Assembly (NCBI GenBank): GCA_038496445.1 | Contig: JALMLS010000466.1 | Span: 867,449-931,448 of the forward strand | Length of the DNA stretch: 64,000 bases | Direction: 5' to 3' | Source of the DNA: Trichosphaerium sp. ATCC 40318 | Lineage: Eukaryota > Discosea > Flabellinia > Trichosidae | In this document: positions 23,440 to 33,438 of the stretch, one piece after another | How positions within the stretch are numbered: position 1 is the first letter of the stretch | How the letters are laid out: the number at the start of each line of letters is the position of its first letter | Notes under the pieces: model-generated | Databases searched by the model: none | Told to the model about the DNA's origin: nothing | The model's input: the letters and a program-made list of their open reading frames with translations, nothing else | Program-made: the position numbers and the translations under genes

Positions 23440-24555
23440 CTAGAGCCACTCCAAAACCCAAAAAATCCCTACATAAGTCAATGAATTGTAGTATTTCATT
23501 TCACGCACGTGTTCTTCCCAAACGTCATCAAAAATTCTTGTTGATGTTTGGTACGGGAAAACTATTCGTCTTCTCTTAACTGTATCAAAAGGATATACTA
23601 AAAGATAACCAATAGCATAGCAACTGAACGTTAAAGCATGCTTAGCCACAAATGTAAGCAAGCTATCTAAAGTAATTACTCAGTAAATCAAACGCTGAAA
23701 AAACAGATCCATGTTTGAACTGAAAACCGGTTTGACGTACCTTCAAAAGTTATGTATTTAGTGACACTTTCAACTATAGACTGTGTTGTTGTTGCTACGC
23801 TCGCATACAAAAAGAGTTGAACCAAGTTAATAGTGAAGCCCTAAACCGTCAACATTAAAAAAAAAGACAGATAAATCAATAAATCAACACGATCGTACAG
23901 TGTAGAATTTCTTTATAGACGTCATTTCTGGCTGTGGAATTTCAGTATCTTGACTTGTCATCAGAAAAACTTTCAATTAAAAAAAAACGTGTACCTAGGT
24001 AATCTATGGCTTTTCTAAGGCTTAGGTAAGCAAGAAGAGGGCTTCAGGCGTGTGTTTTAGCACGTACACTGTGCGGTATGCTTGTAGGGGGTAGGTAAAG
24101 CCGGATAGTATAGCTCCTGTATTAAGTTGGTTTATACCGGCGTGAAAAGCTGCTAACCCTTCAAAAAGTTTGTTCCGAGTTGATAAAGAGGTAATGGGAG
24201 GCGGTCACGGAGGAATAACCAGGAGAAGCCGAAATTTACTCCAAGAAGCTTCTGTAAACGTTATTTAGCGTCAAGAAAACCGTACTAGGAGTAATTCACC
24301 TGTAATAAGCCTTCTGTCAAAATTATGCCAATATTACAAGATACACCGCTCCAGAGCACCTGTGCGCCGGCTTCTTGAGTGACGCATGACAATGTCTCGC
24401 GTGAGCCTTGTAATTTGTTAGATTATGCTGTAGTTCGTTGTACAAGTACTGGAGTATCTCTCAATATAGATTTGGCGTATTAGCTTCAAATTGTCCAGAG
24501 GATGGAGCAAAACAGCTTCAATAACACGCCCTACGGTTGATGCGTGCGTTGTCAT
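23440..24555 (-). CDS. Divergent ADP/ATP-carrier-like mitochondrial carrier (SLC25 family)
   Basis: Minus strand, ATG 24553-24555, stop TAG 23440-23442, about 300 residues in seven or more exons. Three carrier repeats can be read. Repeat 1 has VLLHPLDNLKLIRQ near 24470-24510 (PxDxxK). Repeat 2 has LSGFTYPLQAYRT near 24090-24130 (PxQ, the acidic residue lost). Repeat 3 has LLVYPFDTVKRRRIVFPYQT near 23540-23610. The KRRR run after YPFDTV sits where ADP/ATP carriers have their RRRMMM signature, so nucleotide transport is a fair guess, but spacing and several helix glycines differ and the YPLQ change is unusual. Between about 23960 and 24090 the reading frame needs either two very short introns (25-26 nt) or a frameshift, so that part is unsettled. 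Confidence 0.6.
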
Positions 24556-24988
24556 TAGGGTTAAGAAAACGAAATGTGATTACTGCAAGTCCGTCAGATT
24601 TCTCAAAGACAAAACAGAAATACTCTGAATCACGTGTTTTGAACAGAGAAAGAATAAAGGGAAATAAAGCAGCCAGCATGAACTCGGTCCATATTCAACT
24701 ACACTTTTGGTGAAAATAGTACGACAGGACTCAACAAACTCTACATGCTGAGTGCTTTTAATCAAAAGAAAGGAGTATTCTTAGATTATTTAAACTATTG
24801 ACGTTGAAGCTGTAGAATTATGGTACAAGCAGTACTGTTCAGCAAATGCGAATTTATAAACAAGGCTATTCAATGAATACGAGTTAGACATGTTCCTCAA
24901 AGGACTAAAATAGTAACACACTTCATTAAGTGCTAGATTCTTAAGGCGTTTGGAACATTGTTTTGTCTTTTCCTAACGACTCGGAAGC
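24556..24988. other. Divergent intergenic region
   Basis: About 430 bp between the starts of the carrier gene (-) and the intronless surface-protein gene (+). One CACGTG lies near 24631. No gene is recognised; both promoters should be here. Confidence 0.45.
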
Positions 24989-26416
24989 ATGATCCGCATA
25001 CTGATTGTTATTATCTCTTCTACTATAGTACTTGCTGCTCACTTCTGTGGAGTAGTGTACGAATGCGACGAAGGATGTAATACGTGCGCTAAGCAAGGCG
25101 ATTTCGTTGACTATGATTTTGGATGTTCACTTGCGCCCAGTGGATGGCAGGATCATGAATGGAACGATACAGATATTCTAACGTACCTATACGACTCAGT
25201 TAATTGTACTGGATCAAGAACATTATTCATACGCCTTACCCTCAATTTCTGCGCTAAAACATACATGGAGACAACCTACCATAAAATTATATGTTCCGGA
25301 CAGAATAGACCACCTTTGCCTCCTTTTACTCCTCCACCTATTATAGAACAAGTTCCTACCTCCTCTCCCACAGAAGAACCGACTGTGGAGCCAACAGAAG
25401 CACCAACAGAAGCGCCAACAGAACCACCAACGGAAGCGTTGCCTTCAGAATGCTTCATGCCGGTTGGTGACACGTGTAATTGGTACCGCGATTGTTTGGA
25501 GAAAGCACATAATTGTGAAGGCACTGCAGATGACTATGCCATACGTTACGCAGAGAAATTTTGCAACCTTTACGAACAAAACTACAACAACTTTCCAGAT
25601 GCTGGAAAAGCGTGGATCAATAATGTGAGAAAATGCCTGCAAGACGCTATGGTGCCTTTGCTTCAGCCAGAAAAATCGACATGGACTTGCCAAGCTATAA
25701 AAACATTCGCTTTTGAGTCTCACGCTCCTTGCTATTTGTATCCGGGACCAGGAAATCCTGGCATTTGCAGCATAAGCTTGGTGACCAGTTTCGTAGAAGT
25801 GTTGAAAACAATACGCCCTGCTCTTTACACTGACCTGGTCGCAACAGCTTCTCAAATGCTTGAAGTCAGTCTTATATGTATAGGTGATACAGCTGCAAAT
25901 GCAGCGGAATTCACTTGGTTAAGTGTAGTAGAGATTGGTGTTAGTGTCAAAGATTTCTTTAACTTTAAGCGCTCACTTGGTGTTGAGCGTACAGTTGAGT
26001 TTGACTCTGAAGCGGCTGTACAAATCATAGATTCTATTGCCTCACAAGCCAGTTTGGATGACACCAAAGTCCTTCTTATTGGTGTACCTTCTGCATCTAA
26101 CAACGACGACTCAGAACTACTTGTTTCGATGATAGTTGCTGACAATACTTTTCTTACTAGTAACGTCACCTCCACTAACGTAACAGATGTTGCGAGAACA
26201 CTCGTGCAAAAGATTGTGAATGGTGAGATTGCTATCAACTTACATAATCAATCAGTACCCTGGTCATCAGTGCGTCTTTGCAAAGATGGGAATTGCACTA
26301 TGAGTCATGAGGATTTTGAAGCACCTACAGTATCTACCCATACTTCTCATGCAATTGAGACATGGGTTTTCTTCCCAGTACTATTGCTTGTAACGGTTAT
26401 ATTCTCCCAACTGTAA
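24989..26416 (+). CDS. Intronless secreted, probably GPI-anchored surface protein with P-T-E stalk
   Basis: Single uninterrupted frame of 475 codons. Residues 1-16 form a signal peptide (MIRILIVIISSTIVLA). A Cys-rich N-terminal domain (residues about 18-105, 8 or more Cys) is followed by a short Pro-Thr-Glu-Ala stalk (PTEEPTVEPTEAPTEAPTEP, residues about 126-155). A second Cys-containing domain of about 110 residues has pattern CNWYRDCLEKAHNC, then comes a Ser/Thr/Asn-rich region with several N-glycosylation sequons. The protein ends in a hydrophobic tail with no cytoplasmic residues (VFFPVLLLVTVIFSQL), as in GPI-anchored proteins. The absence of introns stands out because all neighbours are intron-dense; it may be a retrocopy or a recently expanded surface family. 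The CxxxxxCxxxxxxC core cannot be matched to a named family. Confidence 0.8.
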   Translation: MIRILIVIISSTIVLAAHFCGVVYECDEGCNTCAKQGDFVDYDFGCSLAPSGWQDHEWNDTDILTYLYDSVNCTGSRTLFIRLTLNFCAKTYMETTYHKIICSGQNRPPLPPFTPPPIIEQVPTSSPTEEPTVEPTEAPTEAPTEPPTEALPSECFMPVGDTCNWYRDCLEKAHNCEGTADDYAIRYAEKFCNLYEQNYNNFPDAGKAWINNVRKCLQDAMVPLLQPEKSTWTCQAIKTFAFESHAPCYLYPGPGNPGICSISLVTSFVEVLKTIRPALYTDLVATASQMLEVSLICIGDTAANAAEFTWLSVVEIGVSVKDFFNFKRSLGVERTVEFDSEAAVQIIDSIASQASLDDTKVLLIGVPSASNNDDSELLVSMIVADNTFLTSNVTSTNVTDVARTLVQKIVNGEIAINLHNQSVPWSSVRLCKDGNCTMSHEDFEAPTVSTHTSHAIETWVFFPVLLLVTVIFSQL

Positions 26417-26494
26417 TAAACATAAGATGGCTTATTTTCGTTTTGTTTCACGCCTTTTTTCCCTTTGAACAGTTCATTATGAGCACAGGTGTAA

Positions 26495-26707
26495 TTAGAA
26501 ACATGTGTAGATAAAAAATACAGTAATGTGTACTTCAGGAAGAAAGCGTGACGACTCTTCTAAACAGTGAATACCACAATCTAAAAACCACCGAAAACTG
26601 GCGGAAATTCGCAAGTTTTTTAAGTTAATTCCGGCTTGTAAGTTCATTTGAGGCGTTATTAGACTTGGAAGTTCTTTATCAACAATATTGTAAAAGATAG
26701 GAGACAT
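26495..26707 (-). CDS. Small open frame, possible first exon of an unrecognised gene
   Basis: 70 codons on the minus strand starting at an ATG with adenines before it (MSPIFYNIVDKELPSLITPQ). The composition looks protein-like up to about residue 58, after which a GTACAC donor could end an exon, but no convincing downstream exon was found before the neighbouring gene ends at 26416. It sits head-to-head with the SDR gene at 26788, where a divergent promoter would be expected. Weak support. Confidence 0.2.
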   Translation of the reverse strand: MSPIFYNIVDKELPSLITPQMNLQAGINLKNLRISASFRWFLDCGIHCLEESSRFLPEVHITVFFIYTCF

Positions 26708-26787
26708 TTTAAAGAGTTGCGGAGAAAAGTGTTAAGTTCTGTGCTTAAAAACGCGATTGTGCGTCATTATCTCATTCGAACCTTACA

Positions 26788-27865
26788 ATGGCAACTAAAA
26801 AACTATCCGGATTGATTATTGTTGTGACTGGCAGCAGTAAAGGCATTGGGCAAAGCGTAGCAATCAAACTCGCTCAAGAAGGGTTAGTGAGTTATTCTAA
26901 TTGATCAAACGTTGCTAATGCGCTTTAGAGCAGACGTTGTGGTCAACTACAGAGGAGACAAAGCCGGCGCAGAAAAAACCGTTTCTGAAGTAGAAAAAGC
27001 AGGTCAGAAGGCTATAGCTGTACAAGCAGATCTCGGCAAGTATGACGACTGCTTCAAACTCATTAAAGCCGCCGTTGATCATTTCGGCCACATTGATGTT
27101 TTGGGTACGTTAAGCAAAAAGTAATACATACCAGCGCGATGTCCTGAGCTTCTTAGTTAATAACGCCGGAATTGAGATAAACGCAGACTTTGACAAAGTA
27201 ACGGAAAAAGACTACGACAGGTAAGCATCCCTTTAACGCGTATGTAACGAACTCACGTCTTAAAACAGAGTTATGGCGGTTAACGTCAAAGGGCCATTCT
27301 TCACAACGCAGGCTTTTGTCCGCCATGTAAAGGTACTTAAAGTCACTTTAAGGCAGGGTAACTTACGTTTATTTAGGAAAGTAAACGTAAAGGATGTAAG
27401 ATAGTTAACATGTCTTCTGTTCATGAAGAGTTACCTTTCCCTCATTTTACAGCATACTGTTGCGCCAAGGGGGCTATGAAGATGTTCACGAGAAACTTGT
27501 CAATAGAGTTGGCACCTCTTGGAATGACTGTATGATTTCTTTTTTTTTTTTTTTGCATTTTGTACTAAGTTTTACTTTCAGATTAACAACGTTGCTCCTG
27601 GTGCTATTATGACTCCTATAAATGAGAAGCTAATGACAGATAAGACTAAATTGAATGCTCTCTTAGAAAAGATTCCACTAAGAAGAATGGGTAGACCTGA
27701 AGAAGTTGCTGCATTGGTTGCTTTCTTATCTTCAAGTGATGCAAATTGTATGACATTTTTTATTAAGTTTATTTTTATCACGTGTAACTCATGTTATAAA
27801 TAGACATTACTGGCGCTACATATGTTGTAGATGGAGGTTTGACATGGAACTACGAGGAACAGTAA
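26788..27865 (+). CDS. Short-chain dehydrogenase, glucose 1-dehydrogenase/3-oxoacyl reductase type
   Basis: Plus strand, ATG 26788-26790, stop TAA 27863-27865, about 260 residues in seven exons. Cofactor motif TGSSKGIGQ lies near 26830, then DVVVNYRGDKAGAEKTV, VNNAGIEINADF near 27155, catalytic Ser in KIVNMSSVHEELPFP near 27400-27445, and the catalytic Tyr-Lys pair in AYCCAKGAMKMFTRN near 27450-27495. The end is NNVAPGAIMTPINEKL, then YITGATYVVDGGLTWN. The segment SSVHEELPFP...GAIMTPIN is strikingly like bacterial glucose 1-dehydrogenases, suggesting old transfer from bacteria followed by intron gain. It probably oxidises a sugar or reduces a carbonyl with NAD(P); substrate unproved. No targeting signal is visible, so cytosolic. 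Confidence 0.88.
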
Positions 27866-28104
27866 AACGAAACATGACATGAAATGAGAAATGTTCAGAA
27901 ACTAAGAACTGATTCGAAAAAAAAAACCCATTACATTTGCATGTAAATCAAATAACACGCTTGCTCTTACATTCTTATTATTAAACATTATTTAGTAAGG
28001 GTAAATTTTACCTCCTTTTTGTTAGCGACAACAACTTTGTGTCACTATTTTACACACCAACCAAATCATCAGCCAGTCTTGTTAATCTCATCAAATTATA
28101 GTTT

Positions 28105-29833
28105 CTAATGTTGTTTTTTGATATTAAAAAATGTCTTTAGCCTCTCATAACACAAGAAACTAACAGCAATAGAAGGCACTACCTTCAAGTAATTTGGTGC
28201 TAACCCAGCATATAGACCCCTTACACCCTCTGCTCTGTAAATCTTACCAAACGCATCCAAAATACCTTTGTATCTAAAGAAAATAAGCAAAGGACAGTTA
28301 AAAACGTTGCGTTTTCACATACTGAAGGTTAGGGTTTACAGCTCCTTTTTGAAATCCTTGCACTTGCAAACGTCTTCTGATAAGATCAAGAGGGTATGCA
28401 ACTAAAGGAGGTGTTATTGACACCAATTACCATTCTTAAACAACGTACTTGTTTGTCCAGCAACACCAGCTACTGCGCCACATAATAATGTATTAACACT
28501 ATTAACTGTTCCATCTTTTCTCTTTGGAACATATTCTTTTAGGGTTTCATAAACAGCAAAATCAATACCAACATAAGGAACAACACCCTAAAAAACAAAT
28601 AAACCATTAACCTCAAAAGAAACAAATCGACTAGTCTATCTAACATACAACAATAGATGGCCACAGTCCACGATATAATGCCGTAACACCTTCAGCTTTT
28701 ACTACTTTTCTCCAACAATCAATTATGCCTTTATAATGAGCCTCTAAAAACCGTACAGTTAATACAACAATGACCTTAAACAATCAACTAGGGTTGTACC
28801 TGTTTGAACAGTTATTCTTGCTCTTGCAAATTCCAGCGGGTACACCGCCACTAAGCTTGTAATACCAGCCATACCACCAACAATAAATCTTTGAAACGCA
28901 GTCAAATCAGACTGTTCAGTAAAAAAATTCCTTAGAGCGAATGCCTTGTATTGTTCGTATGCCAGAAATTGCATCCCAGAAGAAGGAAAAATTCTCAAAC
29001 AATTTACACCATTACCCTTATAGAATCCTCTGTAACCCTCTAAATACGAAAAAAATGAGATATAGCTTTGTAGACCAATGTCGTTTTACCTTCTCTTAAA
29101 ATTTTCGCTAAGGCTTGTGACACTGACGTATACTTTGGTGGTCTTCCTTGTGTCTATGTTTCGGATAAGTACAAGTAAATGAGACTGCCAGTAGCAAAAA
29201 AAAACACGTGTGCTGTTTCCAGAACGTGTTTTTTATGATTTGGTTCAACTGGCTGATGTGTAATCGTGTTGACATACCTGGAACAAGATTTTAATACGCT
29301 CTAAAGGTGCAACCACAGATCTTGATACCATACCCGCTACACCACCAGCGAGTAATGTTAACACTAAACAAGAGTGTCACTTCGACATCCATTTTGAGTA
29401 CGATTACACATACGTGCTGTTTCCACTGTTGCGTTGAGATGAATATACCGTGTACGACCTGGAGTTTGAGAATGTAGCCAAAACGAGGATAACCGCATAA
29501 ACTGCTGAAATTCTTCAAAGTCTATCGTGCTACCTTGCTTATAGGTTAGCTATGTTTCGTTGGCAGGCGTCTTACTATTATCTGCGTCTACCATCGCTAT
29601 CAAGCGTAAAATATCATCCTAGAGTGAGTTTTAGCGCTAATAGCACTAAAAAAACCGCATACTTCATTTGCTTCTTGTCCACGCATTCGCAGCGCGGTTG
29701 TGAGGTCCATCGCGTCTGTTAAAATGTAAGCGCTCCGAGAAATACAATAATAACTCTACGTACTAATAACGCCGTCGCCATCAACGTCAAACTCATCAAA
29801 AAGTGCTTTGTAATCACTAGTGCTTTCTCCCAT
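28105..29833 (-). CDS. Calcium-regulated mitochondrial carrier with N-terminal EF-hand (SCaMC-like, SLC25)
   Basis: Minus strand, ATG 29831-29833, stop TAG 28105-28107. The first exon encodes MGESTSDYKALFDEFDVDGD, with a complete EF-hand loop (DVDGDGVI...D, about 29770-29810), followed by a second, weaker helix pair (AMDLTTALRMRGQEANE). Three SLC25 repeats follow: VAPLERIK near 29310-29330, VYPLEFARARITVQTG near 28800-28850 and SYPLDLIRRRLQVQGF near 28360-28405, each with the PxE/DxxK/R motif. FYKGNGVNCLRIFPSSGMQF and YAGLAPNYLKVVPSIAVSF are family-typical linkers. Such carriers exchange ATP-Mg for phosphate across the inner membrane under cytosolic calcium control. Only one EF-hand is clear, where animal SCaMCs usually have four, so the regulatory domain is short. 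Confidence 0.88.
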
Positions 29834-30176
29834 TCAAATTAATTATATTTTAAGCGCATAGATTGGGATTCTGCGTTATGTGAATGAAATGTCGCCTGTT
29901 TTACCTCACACACTCGTATTGTGTTTAATAGCAAACAAACCTTAGTTGTGCTTTTTGCAAAGGTGCAATGTGTAGCATTCCTCCTTTTATAAGGAACAAC
30001 ATAGGAAAACAACTTTTTTTTCGGTGTTTGCTCTTTGTTTCAATGAAGTGTAACGTGTTATTGTGCAATGCACATGTCAAGTTAAAATACGTCACTAATG
30101 GTATCTTTACATACGTATACTATTGTCAATACACAGCAACAGGCTAGTTAGAGACTCCGTTGTACAACTTCTGGTT
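29834..30176. other. Intergenic region
   Basis: About 340 bp between the carrier start and the ALG1 stop, both minus strand. No exon, repeat or RNA gene was seen. It should carry the carrier promoter. Confidence 0.45.
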
Positions 30177-31983
30177 TTACGTGAATTTTGAAAAGATTGG
30201 TAATGCATTATCTTCCCAATTCTTTCTCCAATTGTTTCCTTTTCTATCATCTAGCAACGCATTTCTCCATTCACCTATTATACTATCATTTTCGAATGTA
30301 TCCTTCAATTTGATAGCCAAGTCTTCTTCATCACTAAACAACAATCCAAACACATTTGGCTTAACCAATTCAGATATACTTAGACGCATGTTAGAACGTT
30401 GTGTTTTGAAGCGTTTTTAAAGTACCATTTGTAATCCAAAGCAAGACAAGGTAATCCAGCGCCATACATATCAACGACTTTCATAGGTAAGTCCAACTTG
30501 GATGAAGAAGCATGTAAACAAACGCCAAGATCAGCAGATCCTAAAAGAGGTGAGATTTAACTTTATAACTGGTAATGTATTTACCAATTAACTGGCAGTA
30601 GTCCTGGTATGGTAGAAAGTCTGTGTACCAAGATACATTCTTCCACTTATGGTTTGTTATGACACGCATATGCCTAGCTTTATCTTCTTCATTATCAGCC
30701 TTACCTATAATTAAAGTTATCATAAAGAGCTACAGTCACTTATGAGCACCTGTAATAACTATACAAAGCTTTTTTGGATTATCAAAAACTATACAGTGTA
30801 AGCCTTATAAACTCCGGAAAACTACGCACTAGAGAAAAGTTAACAACTTGAAATAACGGATTGTTTGTTGTACCCATCATAGCGTTTAACACCATCTATA
30901 AATACTTCAAAGCGTTCATCAGGTGTCCAACTTGTACCAGATACCACTAGCGCAATATCTCCATTGCCACCAAGAACTTTTTTTCCAAATTCATACTTGC
31001 TCAACAACTAATGTGTCAAACCAAAATTAGCTAATTGAAAACCACTATGAAAATCTTACAGTCCGTCTTTCATCATCGTTACATCTCTTAAACATTGACG
31101 GAGCAATATCATATAATACATGAGCTGTAACGCTAAACACTTGTTATAACAATAAGCAATGCTACGCAGTGCGTACTTTAATCTTTCTTTCAAGTCATCT
31201 TTCATTGCTTTTGAAACACAAAAATGTCCATCTGCCATAGATCCAAATAACATCTCAAGCTTCTCATACGCCTTCACAATAGGATGTGTTGTAGATTTGC
31301 GACGTACAGCGAGTACTGTATAGCCGTAGTTATGCCAGTCAATGACTACTTTAACTCCACGTAGAAATGCCACTAGGATGACAACAGGCAAGGTTGGCAC
31401 TGCCGGAGGATTCTGTGAAGAAAAACTTATGTCAGAGTTTGCCACAAATGTGACGTATTATGTTTTGTAACGGATAGAAGTACGCCTTACCTGTATGAAA
31501 AAGGCTTTAGGCTTCTTGCAAGTCAGCAAAACATAAAATAGCTGAGAAATTTGCAAAGGGACTTTTAACGCTGCCCTCATTACTAGACTACGCGCCAGCC
31601 ATCGTGGTAGTGCAATTGGAGCAAGTTCACGTAATTCAATGTTAGCGTTTTGTGTGACGCTTGGCCAACACTCTGTGCCTGGTTCTTTTCAGCTACTACA
31701 AGACGTACGAGAATACTTACCTCCATAGCCAACTACTTTTACACTACATTTTGCTTGCTCAGCAAGAGAAATTGCGTGGTACTTGTTACCGTGGTTGGTT
31801 AGTACTACTAATGAGTGTATAATAACGTCTTAAACCTACCTGCATTCGTGGACTTCTACCGATGTCTCCTAGCACCACAACAGTGACGACTGATCGACCG
31901 TTTACAGTACCATCGCCCCTACGCAAGAGGAATAGTACAGTAGCTATCACACAAACCAACAGCGTAAATAGTTCGATCAACAT
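30177..31983 (-). CDS. ALG1: Chitobiosyldiphosphodolichol beta-mannosyltransferase, ALG1 (GT33)
   Basis: Minus strand, ATG 31981-31983, stop TAA 30177-30179. An N-terminal membrane anchor ([20 protein letters not shown]) is followed by [17 protein letters not shown], the ALG1 signature of a Gly-Asp-Ile-Gly-Arg-Ser loop, split by an intron near 31840. Later exons carry [14 protein letters not shown] near 31390-31420, [14 protein letters not shown] near 31320-31350, [33 protein letters not shown] near 30900-30960, and the donor-binding segment [20 protein letters not shown] with [17 protein letters not shown] at 30430-30540. The enzyme adds the first mannose to GlcNAc2-PP-dolichol on the cytosolic ER face in N-glycan assembly. 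The gene product supports the heavily sequon-bearing surface proteins in this window. Confidence 0.9.
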
Positions 31984-32118
31984 GTCAACAACGCATACTG
32001 GAGTCTACCAAACAGAAACTTTGACAGCTGTAGACTTTCAAATATTTTCTAGCGCTGTAGTTCTCGCATAAACACCAATTCATTGAGAGGAACAGTACCA
32101 TAGTAACGAAATGATACA
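31984..32118. promoter_or_regulatory. Short divergent promoter
   Basis: Only 135 bp separate the ALG1 start codon (minus) and the start codon of the DWY-repeat gene (plus), so the two promoters must overlap or be bidirectional. No conserved box was recognised. Confidence 0.4.
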
Positions 32119-33304
32119 ATGAGCAGACTAATTATCTCAAAAGTGCGCGGTCACTACGGAAAGGCGCGTATACGCACAGAGTTCGTACAAAAGGTACGTA
32201 ATTTTGAGTTTAAACATTTAACTTTATCCCTACGCTTGATTTAAAATATGTCAGTGCTACTATGCACCCGTCTTCACTATATTTCTCACGCCAGTTACCT
32301 TGTAGCTTGAATGCAGATTATCATTAAAATCGCTTGATGATTGGTATCGAGTCCCAATGACAGCAGTTGACAGAGCTGGTGGTAGACCAATGTTGAGGTG
32401 CACATTGTGTTTGAAGTCAAAAATAACATACAATCAGAGCGTTTGGGTCTTCTCTGACACGCCTTCTCAAATCGGTTTACCCTTCCTTTTTATGGCGTCC
32501 TTGGCTCTTTAGAGGTACATCATATACGCTGTAACTCTATGACACTAAAAACGGATTAGCTTCAGGTGTTGAGAATGGGTATTGGCACAACATTAAGAAT
32601 CATAAAAAGTTTGTTAAATTCGTAAGTCCAAAAAATAAAATTTTAACTTTTATTAATGTAGTATGCAATCAAGGTAGCAAGACAAGCAAGAATACATCTC
32701 ATGGATGATTGGTATAATATAGACTTTCCTACATTTAACAAATACGGTGGTAATACACTCGTTAAACAGTACGTGACTGAAGATTAACAAATAAAAAATA
32801 AACTGTAATAAAACTAATCATGAATGCATATAGGTACTACCAAGGATCTCCGAGCCTTTTAGTGCAAACAACATACCCAGATTACCCTTGGGTACCATGG
32901 AAGTTTGGTACGTATAACAACGAGATCTATTGAAACAAAGGAGCTAAAAACTTTAAGGATCTGTGCCACAAAGGTTCTGGCATGATTTAGAAAATGTCCA
33001 TTTGTTTTTGACATATTTTGGTGATGCAATGGAAGTAAAAACAGTTGATGAGTGGCACCGCGTGTCTCATAATCAAATTATGACTCATGGCGGATCAGGG
33101 TTGTTGCCAACTTGGACACAAGTATTGCGACGTGCATATCCTAAGCATTTAGTGGCGATGGATAACGTTGATTTCACAAGCAAGCGAAAGTGCTCAGTAC
33201 AAAGGTACAATACGATTTTTTTGGTTTACATCATGGCAGTGAATTTAACTCGGTTTAGGGCTATGCTGAGTAGGGCACGCACGTTATTCACCAAAATCGC
33301 GTGA
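32119..33304 (+). CDS. Protein of three 'DWY...YP..W.PW.F' repeats, uncharacterised family
   Basis: Plus strand, ATG 32119-32121 (an upstream ATG at 32111 opens only ATG-ATA-CAA-TGA), stop TGA 33302-33304, about 240 residues in about eight exons. Three tandem units of about 70 residues can be aligned. Unit 1: SLDDWYRV...AGGRPMLRAFGSSLTR, SVYPSFLWRPWLF. Unit 2: LMDDWYNI...KYGGNTLVKQYYQGS, TYPDYPWVPWKF. Unit 3: TVDEWHRV...THGGSGLLPTW, AYPKHLVAMD. They are linked by GYWHNIKNHKKFV and RFWHDLENVHLFL, so the linker (aromatic-Trp-x-x-x-x-N) also repeats. The basic ends (MSRLIISKVRGHYGKARIR; SRARTLFTKIA) could bind nucleic acid or serve as organelle import signals. No established domain name is known to me for this repeat. 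The gene is followed within 135 bp by the CH-BTB gene. Confidence 0.75.
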
Positions 33305-33438
33305 TTTGCATTACGGTAAAATAAAAAGCGAATTTGCGCTTACGCGAAAAAATGCACTCGCGTGACCTACAAGGACCATTCTTACATAGATTGTCTTTGA
33401 AATTACACTTTAGAAGGCCTAGGGTTCTCTGCCGGCAT

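Noticed and set aside
25276-25524. Minus-strand open frame rich in Gly-Ser-Val opposite the P-T-E stalk of the surface protein
   Set aside because: It is the mirror of a Pro-Thr codon repeat on the coding strand. Such repeats leave all frames open and the peptide is low complexity.
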